Part shown: positions 10,700 through 21,737 of the stretch, piece by piece
How the letters are laid out: each line of letters opens with the position of its first letter
Position numbering within the stretch: the stretch's first letter is position 1
NCBI RefSeq assembly: GCF_030272615.1
Contig: NC_081407.1
Location: forward strand, 317,904,456-317,968,455
DNA from: Cryptomeria japonica
Lineage: Eukaryota > Streptophyta > Pinopsida > Cupressales > Cupressaceae
DNA length: 64,000 bases
Direction: 5' to 3'
Translations under genes and position numbers: made by a program
Notes under the pieces: generated by a model
The model's input: the letters and a program-made list of their open reading frames with translations, nothing else
What the model was told of the DNA's origin: nothing
Databases searched by the model: none

Positions 10700-11581
10700 C
10701 TATTGACAATTGTCATCCCATTTGAATTTGATGTTTTTATGTAGCAGGTGCTGAAAAGGATTACACTTATCTGTCAGTTGTGCTATGAATCTTCGAATGG
10801 ACTGGAGTCTGCCTTGTAAGGATCGAAGTTGACTAATATTTCTTGGTGGTTGTATTTCCAAGATAGCTTTGACTTTTGCTGGATCCGCTTCAATTCCTCT
10901 TTTAGATACAATGAATCCTAGGAGCTTCCCAGAGGTTACTCCAAAGACACATTTCTTAGGGTTTAATCTTACTTTGTATTTTTCCAACCGATCAAAGGCA
11001 ACTGAAAGTATGTCCAAATGTGTATTTCTGTCTATTGATTTGACCAAGAGGTCATCAACATAATCTTCCACAGTTACATGCATGAGATCATGAAAGATAG
11101 TAGTCATGGCTCTTTGATATGTAGCACCTGCATTCTTTAACCCGAAAGGCATGACATTCCAGCAGAAAGTTCCCCATGGACAAGTAAATGATGTTTTGTG
11201 TTGATCCTCGGGTGCGATTCTTATCTGATTATAGCCAGAGAATCCATCCATTAATGATAGCATTTCATGACCTGCTGTGAGATCAACAATCAAGTCAATG
11301 TTTGGTAATGGGAAGTCATCCTTTGGACAAGCTTTGTTGATGTCTCTGAAATCTGTGCAAATTCTGATGCTACGATCTGGTTTACTGACAGGTACCAAGT
11401 TGGAGATCCATTCAGGATAATCAATTGGGCTTATGAATCCGACATCGAGTAATTTCTCAAGTTCTGCTTTGACTAGTAATGCCACTTGTGGATGCATTTT
11501 TCTTAATTTCTGTTTTACTGGTTTTGCCCCTAGTTTGACTGTCAGATGATGCATTACCAACTCTGGATCCAATCCAGGCAT
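10700..11581 (-). pseudogene. Element A reverse transcriptase (open 293-codon stretch)
   Basis: This is a near-complete RT domain. It has the lead-in PVKQKLRKMHPQ, the RICTDFRDINKACPKD and FPLPNID segments, the catalytic Asp in MDGFSGYNQI, then MPFGLKNAGATYQRAM, and YVDD at 11051-11062. The thumb and connection follow (RGIEADPAKVKAI, then SLQGRLQSIRRFIAQL). It ends at TAG 10700-10702, which stands where C also has TAG before AFQ. All catalytic residues are present, so of the three RT copies in the window this is the best preserved. Confidence 0.92.
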
Positions 11582-11611
11582 ATCAGCGTATGACCAGGTG
11601 AAGTTGATTTG

Positions 11612-12390
11612 TCACTTTTTGAAGAAACTTATGAATTTTGACCTTTTAGACTCCGTTAGTGATTGAGCTAGGAATATGTTGTGTGGAACCTCTTCTGTAC
11701 CAATGTTTGTTTTGATAGTCTCTTCTACCAACATGGATGATTTTTCCTCATAAGATGCTGGGAGAATGTCGAGCCTTCCATCTTCGGGCGCCTCAGAGAG
11801 GTTTTCACCCTCAGATACATCCTTTCTTTTTACTTTTTTGGGGTCAGATAGCGCCACAATGTGGTTTTTGCCATAAGACCCTTGATTTGTTCTTATTTTC
11901 ACATTTTTGCGACTGGAAGGTCCAACACCCTCACCAAAATATGTCACGCTATTGAGTTGTATAGTGTATCCCACTTTATGGTCTCCAGGGGGAAGATCAT
12001 CTCGTATGCCTAGATAGTCAATAAAAGCTTCATCGTTTTGAAATGTATCCAACTGTGCAGGTCCTTCATGATCCCAGTCAATGAGTTGGTGGTGAACAAG
12101 GGAAAGGCCGTTAATGTCTTCAAAGTTAGCGGGGCTAAGAGTGAAGATGTGGTTATATTCGGGTATGTCAAGGTAACTATCGAGGTCATCGATGGCACTC
12201 TCCTCATCAGTCTCGATCATGAGCGAATCCAAATTATCATCACTAGTAGCGCATTCTGGGACAGGTGTTCTCATCCTATGTGATTTCAACCTAGAACCTT
12301 GAGACAAGGACTGTGTAGACTTCTCATGGGTTGTTTCCTGACCAACTCTGAATCTGTTATAAAAATCCTCCTCTTCTGTGGGTTCACCTG
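11612..12390 (-). pseudogene. Element A pol N-terminal segment, fused to the PBS remnant
   Basis: This is the acidic linker before RT, matching 17799-18560 of C: GEPTEEEDFYNRF at the start, then the two hairpin-coding sites (GKNHIVAL and GENLSEAPEDG), and SKFISFF before TGA 11612-11614. The segment begins immediately after the partial PBS at 12390. The frame is open upstream through the PBS into the LTR, to an ATG at 12464-12466. The resulting N-terminus would be hydrophobic and new. Gag and protease are missing between PBS and this point. Confidence 0.82.
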
Positions 12391-12401
12391 GCGTGCCAAA
12401 A
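12390..12401 (-). other. Truncated primer binding site of element A
   Basis: The minus strand reads TTTTGGCACGCC next to the 5' LTR and then jumps to AGGTGAACCC of pol. In C the PBS continues CGATGGGACTC. Only about nine bases of the primer match are left, so the deletion endpoint lies inside the PBS. Confidence 0.8.
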
Positions 12402-13180
12402 TTTATATGGTGAAAAATGGATAACAATAATAACAATATTGAAAGGCTAAATGAATTCAACCACAAAACCCTAGCCTAACAATCAACAAAGATCCACCAT
12501 AACATATGAAGATTACCTAAGACAATGCCAATCACATGAAATCACAAAGATTATACCATCACATGTCCAATAGGGTTTTAATCTCCATTCTTCCTATCTC
12601 CATTGATCTTGCTTGATATATTTGCTCTCAGATTTTATGTGCACAAGAGCTCAACAAAGAACGGAATGTGGTTGCAAGTAGGATCGTAGTGTAGTGAATT
12701 GATCAAGTCATTAGCTCCTTAGGTCATTAGGGTTTGATAATGAAGGAAGCATCTCTTTATATAGAAGACACTATATGAAATGGAGGGATAAGATTGAGAG
12801 GTGTAAAAGGAGGTCGGCTATGATTAGAGGGTAGGTAAAAGAAATAATAAAATAATGAGAGGGGTAGGTAGTGTATGAATTAAGAGATGAATGACATGTG
12901 TCATGGGTAGAAAAGGCTAATGAATTAATTAAATAAATAAAGATTTATTTAATTAATAGAAGAAGTAGGATAATTAAATAAATAAGATATTTATTTAATT
13001 TAGGAAAAGGATAATTTAAATAAATAAATGTATTTATTTAAATGAGAAATAAGGCTAGAAGAGGATAAATGAATTAATTAAATAAATAAGGATTTATTTA
13101 ATTAATAGAAGAATTAAGCTTAGATAATTAAATAAATAAAATATTTATTTAATTAGACTGGACAATTTTAGGTGTCTACA
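12402..13180 (-). repeat. 5' LTR of element A
   Basis: It is 779 bp long and reads TGTAGACACC to ATATAAA on the minus strand; the final CA has become AA. A TATATAA box lies at 12757-12763 (minus strand). It carries the AT-palindrome array at about 12920-13155. It differs from the 3' LTR by four substitutions and an AA insertion near 13140. Confidence 0.93.
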
Positions 13181-13185
13181 CTAAG
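13181..13185. other. Target-site duplication of element A, right copy
   Basis: CTAAG follows the LTR terminus and repeats the bases at 2894-2898. Together they fix both ends of the insertion. Confidence 0.9.
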
Positions 13186-14208
13186 TATCTACTCTGAATA
13201 GCGTAGCCTCATGTGGGAATCAACAACTATTGTCCTGGCCAGCCATAAGAATTGTGCTTGATTTATTTTAAACATTCAAACATTCAAGACCAAATATCAA
13301 AACATTGTGTCATTTGTGTCTTCAAGTGTATGCAAAACAATTTTACATCAAACAACACACTTTTCTTGGAGTAATTTTGAGTCTAAACACTTGCAAACAT
13401 TGAGTGCTCATCAACATTGTGTCCTTTTGTCACAAACAACAGTCAAACATGTAGATTTGGTCACAACAAGTCACTTCATAGATTGGAAAAATTGCACAAA
13501 AGTTTCCATAAATGTGTATGTGTTTGACAAAACCACGTCTATGTCATCGAAATGTGTCTGTGAAGGGCAAAAACACGTATGTGTCTTTTGAGCAACATTG
13601 CACTTACAACATCTCAGAAACGTGTCTGTGTCTAACAGAACCATGTCTGTGTCATTTAAGTGCGTCTATGTCTGTATCATTTAAGTGCGTCTGTGAAGTA
13701 TACAGGCACATCTGTGTTCAAAATTGAAATTTTTTTACAGTACAACAAACAAGAAACAATATGTTTCAGACTTATTGAGCTTTCTAGGTATCTCTCTGGG
13801 TTTTCATCTAGCATTCAACCTATCTTTGGGTCTCACAAAGTCCATCATTGCTTTACACCTTACATTACATTCACATTTGTCTAAACTTGAGTCAAAAGGT
13901 CACTTGCTTGTCCTCATCTTGCTTTGTCAACACATTACATACAACAACATTTTGCTAAGTGGTCCCTCATCAAGGTCTATCACCTTTGGGTCTCATTTGG
14001 TCTTACTTGGAGTCAAGGTCAACTTACCTCATCAAGAGAAACTATCATCTCTTTGGAAGTCACACCTACTCTATTACATACATACTTGGTCTTACAATTT
14101 GGACATTGCAAGTAAACTTCAGATTCATTTACATTCCATCCAACTCTTGGTCTTCCATACTCTTTCCATTTTCATCTATTCTCACACATCTTGGTCAAGA
14201 CCTAGTTA
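13186..14208 (+). other. Element C leader, right part
   Basis: This continues the leader interrupted at 2898. It carries a second run of the GTCTGTG motif (13531-13718). An open frame at 13724-14209 touches the gag start, but it is C/T-rich with no recognisable domain, so I treat it as leader. Confidence 0.6.
13531..13718 (+). repeat. Second GTCTGTG motif array in the C leader
   Basis: Copies such as CACGTCTATG, GTGTCTGTG, CATGTCTGTG, GTGCGTCTGTG and CACATCTGTG recur at roughly 20-30 base steps. They point with gag. The array is the counterpart of 178-382. Confidence 0.65.
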
Positions 14209-15852
14209 ATGGTTGAATCCCATTCCCAAAAATCTAGGAGAGAAACTAAAGAGGCTCAAGAGTTCGCAAACATGAGTTCCTATGAGTATGATAATGATGT
14301 CTTTTTCAATTCTGATCATACCACATTACTTGACATGGATGCCTACAGAAACATTCCAAATGTTGAGAACATGGATAGTACAAACAACAATGATACACAC
14401 AATAACAATATGGACAATATTTCCATACATTCAGCAGAAGTGGAAGACTCCATTATGGATCCTCATTTCAATTGATTGGTTGAGGAAATAATGAGAAGAG
14501 ATAGACAACATTTCTTACAAGTGATGGCACAAACTGGAGCCAAGATACCTCATGATTTTGACATGTCTCAAATAATGGAAAATCGACCTTTGCATCAAAC
14601 TCACCTCAACATGGATCAAAGGAGGCCTAATAGTGGAGGTAATAGAGGACCACATATGGTGCCTGAATCACCATCATCTGTGTTTCAAAAACCTGAGGTC
14701 CCATACACACATGGTCAAGCATATGATACTCACCTTCGTAGACCATTATGGAAGTCTTATGCAGAAAAATATACTCAATCACATGCCAATGCTAAGGATC
14801 AACCACCAAAGCAATTGGATATTCAAAGGCATGCTCAAAATTTGGACACAAGGAAACCACGTGTCAAATTTGGGGGCAACACACTAGAACAAACTCATGA
14901 CATTCCTGTAGAGTATGGTATACATGGACAAAGAAGATATTCCATTCCTCACCATGACTCTATACCAAGTGGTCCATATATGCAACATCCCTATAAACCT
15001 TCTCCATATGAACATGTGTATGATCAATATCATCCATATATGCAACATGCTCCTCCTCCAATCGGTACCTCAAGCATGGGGTATGGTCCAAGAAGTCGAT
15101 CGCCACCAAAGAACAATTTGGAACAACAAATCAAGGATTTACAAAAGAAAATGGAGAACATAAATACATCAAAGCCAACTTACACAATGAGAGACATATG
15201 TCCTTATCCATTTGACAAAATCATTCCAATGCCTCCATTTTCTACATACTTTGTGACACCTAAGTTTGATAAGTATAGAGGGGAAGGGGATCCTAAGGCA
15301 CACATAAGATAGTTTTTCACAACTTGCATTAAGGTAGCAGCAGAAGAGACATATTTGATGAGATTATTCCCACAAAGCTTAGGTGATCAGGCTATGGAAT
15401 GGTTCTCCCAACTCCCTCTTGGAATTAAGTCACGGGGTGACTTAGCAGAGGCATTTATTCAACATTTCTCATACAACATAGAGACAGACATATCAGTCAC
15501 TACTTTGTGCAACACCAAGCAAAGGGATGGAGAGTCTTTTTCATCATTTTTACAAAGATGGAGGAATCTAGCTAGCAGATGCTCTTGTGACATTCCACAA
15601 AAACAAATGGTAGAGATGTTCACCCAGAATGTTAACAAAGACATTGGTTATGACTTGAGAAAAGCTTGTTTGTCCACCTTCAAGGACGTCATTGAAAAAG
15701 GCTTAGCGATAGAAAAGGTCCTAATTGAACAAGGAGTCATTAAGATATTCAAGGAAAACAAAGATGACTTTAAAGGAAAAGATAAGCCAAGATTTTGGAA
15801 TAAAAACAAGAACATAGTCAATGATGGTGTTGTTGATGCCACTACAATATGA
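14209..15852 (+). pseudogene. Element C gag (capsid region)
   Basis: Gag forms the virus-like particle in the cytoplasm. The start chosen is the ATG at 14209 (MVESHSQKSRRETKEAQ). An Asn/His/Pro-rich N-terminal part runs to about 15110, followed by a short coiled coil (QQIKDLQKKMENI). The retrotransposon gag core includes ETYLMRLFPQSLGDQAMEWF and FSSFLQRWRNLASRC. The frame is broken by TGA 14473-14475 and TAG 15310-15312 and ends at TGA 15850-15852. All are single-base changes, and the frame continues across each. Relatives stand at 47667 (E) and, more distantly, at 39709 and 59849 (D). Confidence 0.85.
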
Positions 15853-15939
15853 CCCAAAATCATTTTTTCTGGATCAAGCCCTACAAACAATCAGGTAAAT
15901 ACTCAAACCACTTCCAAATCATGAAGGAAGTACACTCCA

Positions 15940-17016
15940 TTGGGAGAACCACTAGAGTCGGTTTTCAAAAAGCTAGTGGCAAACAAAATCATAACAATTC
16001 CAGATTTGCCTCCATATGAACCAAAGGTTAAACCAAATTGGTGGAATGATGATGAGTATTGTAAATTTCATAAGAGCAAAGGACATAAAATAGGAAATTG
16101 TCATCAGTTGAAGAACATCATACAATATCTTATTGATAGAGGTGACATTGAGATTGAAGGGCATTCATCCAACCAAGAACATGAAATGTTTAAGGAACCA
16201 TTTCCAAAGCATGACAAGGGAAAAGCTAAAGCCATAGATGACCAAACCAACTATACTAGAGAATCTTATAACTATGATTCAACTATCAATCACATTTCAA
16301 TGGACAATTATGTCTCTACCATTATCATCAAGGACAATACACTTGAGAATTCTACCCATAGACCTAAGATTGTCCTAAAAGGCATTGGATCTTCTTCCGA
16401 ACCTACCTCTGAATATAATGTTACAACTCGTCGAGGTAAATTCACTTTGCAAGTTGCTCCAGCTAAAAACATTGCTTCTTCATCAACCAAACCTGAGTAT
16501 GACCTTGTAGAACAGATGGGGAAGACACCCGCACTTATCTCCATTCTTGAGCTTTTACGCATACCCCCCGCACATAAAGCCATTCTTGACAAAATCTTGA
16601 GAGACACTTATGTCCCTACTAATTTGAACGTGGACCATTTTCAAGCCATGGTGGGATACCTGTTTGTTCCACACTCCCTTACATTCATAGAATCCGATGA
16701 CGCCTCTGTAAGTCAACCACATAACGCACCATTACACATTGAAGTCTTCATACACAAACATCGAATAAAACGAGTCTTGATAGATGGAGGAGCAGGTCTA
16801 AACATTTGTACATTGAGCACTATTAAACAATTGGGATATTCAGATAAAGCCATGAATTCTACAAACAAAATTACCATCAAGGCATATAATGATGACGAGC
16901 GTTCATCTAAAGGCACAGTCACCTTGCCTCTTAGAGTTGGGCCAGTTACAACAGATGTGGTTTGTCAAGTCCTAGACCTGAATCTCACATACAACATATT
17001 ACTAGGTTGTCCTTAG
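15940..17016 (+). pseudogene. Element C gag zinc knuckle and protease
   Basis: The 358-codon open stretch begins with a zinc-knuckle-like motif, YCKFHKSKGHKIGNCHQLK (16057-16113), a C-H-H-C pattern common in Tat-type gag. After a Ser/Thr-rich linker comes the aspartic protease with catalytic Asp at 16783-16785 in VLIDGGAGLNIC. It also has the downstream NILLGCP segment, where the expected Trp codon is TAG (17014-17016). The protease cuts the polyprotein in the particle. DGGA instead of DSGA/DTGA is within the range I expect for this group, so activity cannot be excluded from the motif alone. Confidence 0.82.
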
Positions 17017-17025
17017 ATTCATGAA

Positions 17026-18147
17026 ATGAGGGTAGTCCCATCTACATATCACCAATGCATTAAGTTTCCTCACAATGGAGTTGAAATAACAGTTAATGGT
17101 GATCCTAATCCATTCATATACTGCAATAACTTGAGACCAAAAACTGAGATGATCATTCCAAGTAATAGGGAAGTTGTCCCTTCTTCTACATACATTGATC
17201 CTGAATCATTAAAACCTTCGACATCAAAACAAGGTGAGCTTAAAGGGAAGTATCAGGACAAGGGCATGGGTGAATACACTTTGAATCAAACCATGTGCTT
17301 GCAACAAGTTATCAGTTCACCAAAAGAATATGGAAGACCACATCCTAATAAGTAGGTATCTATCATTATACTCAAATGGGACCCTACTATCTTTCAAAGA
17401 TGGGGTGAACTAGAAGAAGAAGACTTATACAAAATGTTTTACAAAGACCCTGAAAATGATACACAATATCACATCAGCTTACCATGTGAAAAATATGGCA
17501 AAGGATTCAAGATCCTACAAAAATTTGGGTATGATGGCAAAAGTCCTCTTGGCTTAAGGAAGGAAGGCATCATTGAACCTTTACAACCGGAATTAACATT
17601 CAAAAAGGAATGCTCAAAAGGACTTGGTTTCATGTCTTCCAAGGACAACATTCAAAAGATGGGAGAAGCATTACAAATCAAAGATGCCAAAAATCAACAA
17701 GAGAATCGCTATTCCACAGACTCCAATGAATGGGAATGGGATTCAGACAAATCCTCCAGTGACTATGAACTCACCGAGACATTCAGAGAACTAGGTGAAC
17801 CCACAGAAGAAGAGGAATTTTATAGAAAATTCAAAGTTGGTCAAGAAACAACCCTTGAGGATCCCACACAGTCCTTCCCTCTAGGTTCTAGGTCGAAATC
17901 ACATAGAATGAGGACACCTGTCCTAGAATGCACTACTAGTGATGACAATTTGGATTCGTTCACGATTGAGATAGATGAGGAGAGTGCCAATGATGACCTT
18001 GATAACTACCTCGACATACCTGATATAACTGCATTTTCACTCTTAGCCCTGCTAACTTCGAAGACATCAAAGGCCTTCCCCTTGTTCACCACCAACTTAT
18101 TGACTGGGACCATGAAGGGCCTACACAGTTTGCACATTCCAAAATGA
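17026..18147 (+). pseudogene. Element C pol linker with G-patch-like segment
   Basis: The linker continues after PR (STYHQCIKFPHNGVEI). A TAG at 17353-17355 breaks it. From 17434 there is a G-patch-like module, KFGYDGKSPLGLRKEGI, with a later KGLGF. An acidic tail (GEPTEEEEFYRKF) follows, the part at which the deleted element A starts. G-patches bind nucleic acid or helicases in other proteins; here the role is inferred only. The frame is lost near 18147. Confidence 0.75.
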
Positions 18148-18308
18148 TGAAGCCTTTATTGAATCTCTAGGCATATGAGATGATCTTCCCCCTGGGGATC
18201 ATAAGGAAGGATACACTATAGAACTCAATAGCATGGCATATATTTGGTGAGGGTGTCGGACCTTCCAGTCGCAAAAACATAAAAATAAAAACAAATCAAG
18301 GGTCTAAT

Positions 18309-18393
18309 GGCGAAAACCACATTGTGGCGCTGTCTGACCCCCAAAAAGTAAAAAGAAGGACGTATTTGAGGGCGAAAACCTCTCCGAGGCACC
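18309..18393 (+). repeat. Two hairpin modules inside pol of C
   Basis: 18309-18331 reads GGCG, AAAA, CCAC, ATT, GTGG, CGCT. 18371-18393 reads GGCG, AAAA, CCTC, TCC, GAGG, CACC. The inner arms pair perfectly and the outer arms pair around an AAAA bulge, with one G-U in the first and one mismatch in the second. In the pol frame these sites code GENHIV and GENLSE. Confidence 0.8.
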
Positions 18394-18445
18394 CAAGGAT
18401 GGAAGGCTCGACATTCTCCCAGCATCATATGAAGAAAAATCATCT

Positions 18446-19336
18446 ATGTTGGTAGAGGAGACCATCAAAACAAACATTGGCATAGAAGAAGTTCCACATA
18501 ACATATTCCTGGCTCAATCTCTAATAGAGACAGAAAGATCAAAGTTCATAAGTTTCTTCACAGAGCGACAAATCACTTTTGCATGGTCATATGCTAATAT
18601 GTCTGGATTGGATCCCGATCTGGTAATGCATCATTTGATAGTTAAACCAGGGGCAAAACCAGTGAAACAGAAATTAAGAAAGATGCATCCACAAGTGGCA
18701 TTATTAGTCAAAGTAGAGCTTGAAAAATTATTGGATGTCAAATTCATATGCCCAATTGATTATCCTAAATGGATCTCCAACTTAGTGCCTATCAGTAAAC
18801 CAGATCATAGCATCAGAATATGTACAGATTTCAGAGACATCAACAAAGCATGTCCTAAGGATGACTTTCCACTACCAAATATTGACTTGATTGTAGATCT
18901 CACAGCAGATCATGCGATGTTATCTATGATGGATGGTTTCTCGGGTTATAATCAAAAAATTGCATCCAAGGATCAGCACAAAACAACATTCACTTGTCCT
19001 TGGGGAACTTTCTGTTGGAATGTCATGCCCTTTGGGCTAAAAAATGTAGGCACTACATATCAAAGAGCCATGACTACTATCTTTCATGATCTCATGCACG
19101 TTACTGTAGAAGACTATGTTGATGACCTCTTGGGCAAATCAATAGATAGAGATACACATTTGGACATACTTTTAGTCATTTTTGATTGGTTGGAAAAATA
19201 CAAAGTAAGGTTAAACCCCAAGAAATGTGTCTTTGGAGTAACCTCCGAGAAGCTATTGGGATTCATTGTCTCAAAAAGAGGAATCGAAGCCGATCTAGCA
19301 AAAGTCAAGGCCATCCTAGAGATGCAACCACCATGA
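18446..19336 (+). pseudogene. Element C reverse transcriptase
   Basis: RT copies genomic RNA into DNA. The stretch holds PVKQKLRKMHPQ, TDFRDINKACPKD, the catalytic Asp in MDGFSGYNQ, MPFGLKNVGTTYQRAM and YVDD at 19115-19126 (codons 224-227 of this stretch). One codon is missing after YNQ relative to A. It ends at TGA 19334-19336, an Arg codon in A. Several stops follow at once (for example TGA near 19352), so this copy is older and more decayed than A. Confidence 0.9.
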
Positions 19337-20575
19337 AATATCAGTCAACTTTGATCTTTGCAAGGGAGACTCCAGTCCATACAGAGATTCATAGCACAAC
19401 TTGTAGATAAATGTAATCCTTTTCAGCATTTGTTACACAAAAACATTAAATTTAAATGGGATGATAACTGCCAATAGGCTTTCCAGATACTCAAAGATTA
19501 TCTTCTGAATCTGCTAGTTTTGATGCTACCAGTTCCAGATCAACCTCTATTACTATACATATCAACTAATTCAATGGCACTGGGGGCACTCTTAGCACAA
19601 CAAGTTGCTGAGGGTAAAGAAAAGGCAGTCTACTACATCAATCGCACATTGGTGGGATATGAGCTAAACTACACACCAATTGAGTGTGCGCGTCTCGCTA
19701 TGGTCTTTGCTTCATAGAAATTATGACATTACATGCTAACTCATGAAACTAAGTTGGTCACAAGGATCGATCCATTGAAATACCTTCTCAATAAGGCAAC
19801 GCTTACTGGTCGACTAGCCAAATGGGTGATGCTCCTGAGTGAATTCGACATTGAATATGTGGATAGAAAAACAATAAAAGGGCAAGCTATCACAGATCAA
19901 TTAGCAGATGCTTCCATGATAGATGATGTTCCTCTAACTTCAGAATTTCCAAATGAATCCATCTTAACAGTGTCACACACAAAGCCTTGGCAGCTATACT
20001 TTGACGGCTCATACACACAACATGGGGCAGGAGTTGGCATCCTCTTTATAACTCCTCAAGGGGATTCCATACCAAAATCATATCGATTATCATTTCCCTG
20101 CACTAATAACATAGCAGAATATGAGGCATTAACAACTAGATTACGGATTACAGTTCAGTGGAAGATCCAGGAACTCCATGTTTTTGGGGACTCTCAACTT
20201 GTAATTTGTCAAGCAACTGATGACTACTAAACAAAGGATGAGAAATTAATGCCTTACAAAAGAATGGTGGATGACCTGAAACAACATTTCATAAAGTTAG
20301 ACTTTGAGCAGATACCAAGAGAGAAGAATCGAGTTGCGGATGCCATGGCTACAATTGCTTCACTAATCGATCTACCACAGAAAGAGACCCACTATGAGTT
20401 CTTGGTGGATAACCTTTTGCTTCCCTCGTATGAGATCACTCCTACTGAGATGATATGTGTCGTCGGTCCTGAGTCCCAATTATATGGTTCCATTTTTACA
20501 TACCTTCATGACAATACCCTTCTTCCTGACCTATCCAATAACCAACGTCGCACTTTCATTCACCAATCATCTTGA
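19337..20575 (+). pseudogene. Element C RNase H and archaeal-type RNase H
   Basis: The connection region (QGRLQSIQRFIAQL) leads to the first RNase H, with LLLYISTNSMALGALL, NYTPIE and AITDQLADA. The archaeal-type RNase H follows with WQLYFDGSYT, NIAEYEAL, VFGDSQLVI and VADAMA. The acidic residues of the second module are all present. Stops at 19474 (TAG for Gln), 19715 (TAG), 20228 (TAA) and 20573 (TGA) are single substitutions. Confidence 0.85.
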
Positions 20576-21737
20576 TACATCATTTTAGCCAATATCCTAT
20601 ACCGTTGAGGTCTAGATGGCACTCTTCTTAGATTTTTAGAAGGGGACAAAGCTCAGATTGTGTTACGTGAAGTTCATGAAGGGATATGTGGTCCATATTC
20701 TAGTGGTCCTACCTTAGCCAAGAAACTCATCAGGACTGGATATTACTGGCCCAATATGGAAAAAGACTCATATCAGTTTGTCAAGAAATGTAAGCAGTGT
20801 CAACTTCATGGAGACCTCATTCATGCGCCAGCACAAGAACTTCAACCTATTACAACTCCTTGGCCCTTTTGTCAATGGGGACTCGATCTCATAGGCAAGA
20901 TTCACCCTCCTTCCTCCAATGGTCATAAATTCATCATCACTGCCAAAGAGTATTTCACAAAATGGATCAAAGTGGTGCCTCTTACACAAGTCACTGGAAA
21001 ACAAATTGCTACATTCATTCTCAACTATATCATTTGTCGATACGGTATTCCTATTTCCATCATCACTGATAACGGGCGTCCCCTTCAAAAATCAGGTTGT
21101 TCATGAACTCTGTGACTGCTTCCATATTACCCATCGTTTATCCACACCTTATTACCCCCAAGGTAATGGTCAAGCTGAGGCATCTACTAAAACAATCCTT
21201 AAAATCCTGAAAAAGACAGTCGATGACGCTGGCTGTTATTGACATATCCAACTTAATCTCGCACTTTGGGCTTACCGCACAAGCGTCCACACACCTACAG
21301 GAGCTACCCCTTTTTCACTTGTATATGGCGTTGAAGCTATCTTGCCTATTGAGGTCGAGTTACCCTCTTTATGAGTATCTTTGCAAAACATTATCAGTGA
21401 CGAAGACTACAGGGTCTCTCACTTACAAGAACTTGAACTATTGGATGAACGAAGACAAACTGCTTTTAATCATCGCAAGGCTTATCAACAATAAATGAGT
21501 CACAGTTACAATCATAAATTCAAGCCTCACACATTTGAGGTAGGTGATTTGGCCCTTAGAGAAAATCCTAAAAATCAGCAAGACAGAGAGAAGAAGGGCA
21601 AATTTGAACCAAATTGGCTTTGTCCTTACATCATCACGACAACATATGGATCAGGTGCATATCAGCTCTCAACCACAGAGGGTGAACCTTTGGAGGATCC
21701 TATCAACAACATGCACCTTCACAAGTTTTACATATAG
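20576..21737 (+). pseudogene. Element C integrase
   Basis: The zinc domain reads HEGICGPYSSG and KKCKQCQ; the second His of the HHCC set is Tyr here, while A keeps His. The core has WGLDLIG (Asp 20885-20887), ITDNG and GQAEASTKTI, so D, D and E are all present. One extra C in the CCCC run near 21082 shifts the frame. Later stops follow, for example near 21240, 21372 and 21492. The C-terminal part (from about 21495, HSYNHKFKPHTFEVGDL) ends at 21737. There is no chromodomain, as usual for this lineage. Confidence 0.87.

Larger units (their letters stand above)
2899..13180 (-). mobile_element. Element A: internally deleted Ty3/gypsy (Tat-like) retrotransposon
   Basis: This is a complete LTR-to-LTR insertion of 10.3 kb on the minus strand, flanked by 5-bp TSDs CTAAG and sitting in the leader of a relative, element C. 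In sense order it has a 5' LTR (12402-13180), a truncated PBS, pol from just before RT through INT (about 12390-8442), a non-coding spacer, an antisense PMD ORF (4840-6767 on the plus strand), PPT and 3' LTR (2899-3675). Compared with C it lacks the leader, gag and protease. The LTRs differ by four substitutions and one 2-bp indel, so the insertion is recent. Without gag and PR it must have moved with proteins supplied in trans, or lost them at or after insertion. Confidence 0.93.

Noticed and set aside
13724-14209. 161-codon ORF just before gag in C
   Set aside because: The protein is Leu/Ser/His-rich with no domain, follows from C/T-rich leader text, and overlaps the gag start. Kept as leader.
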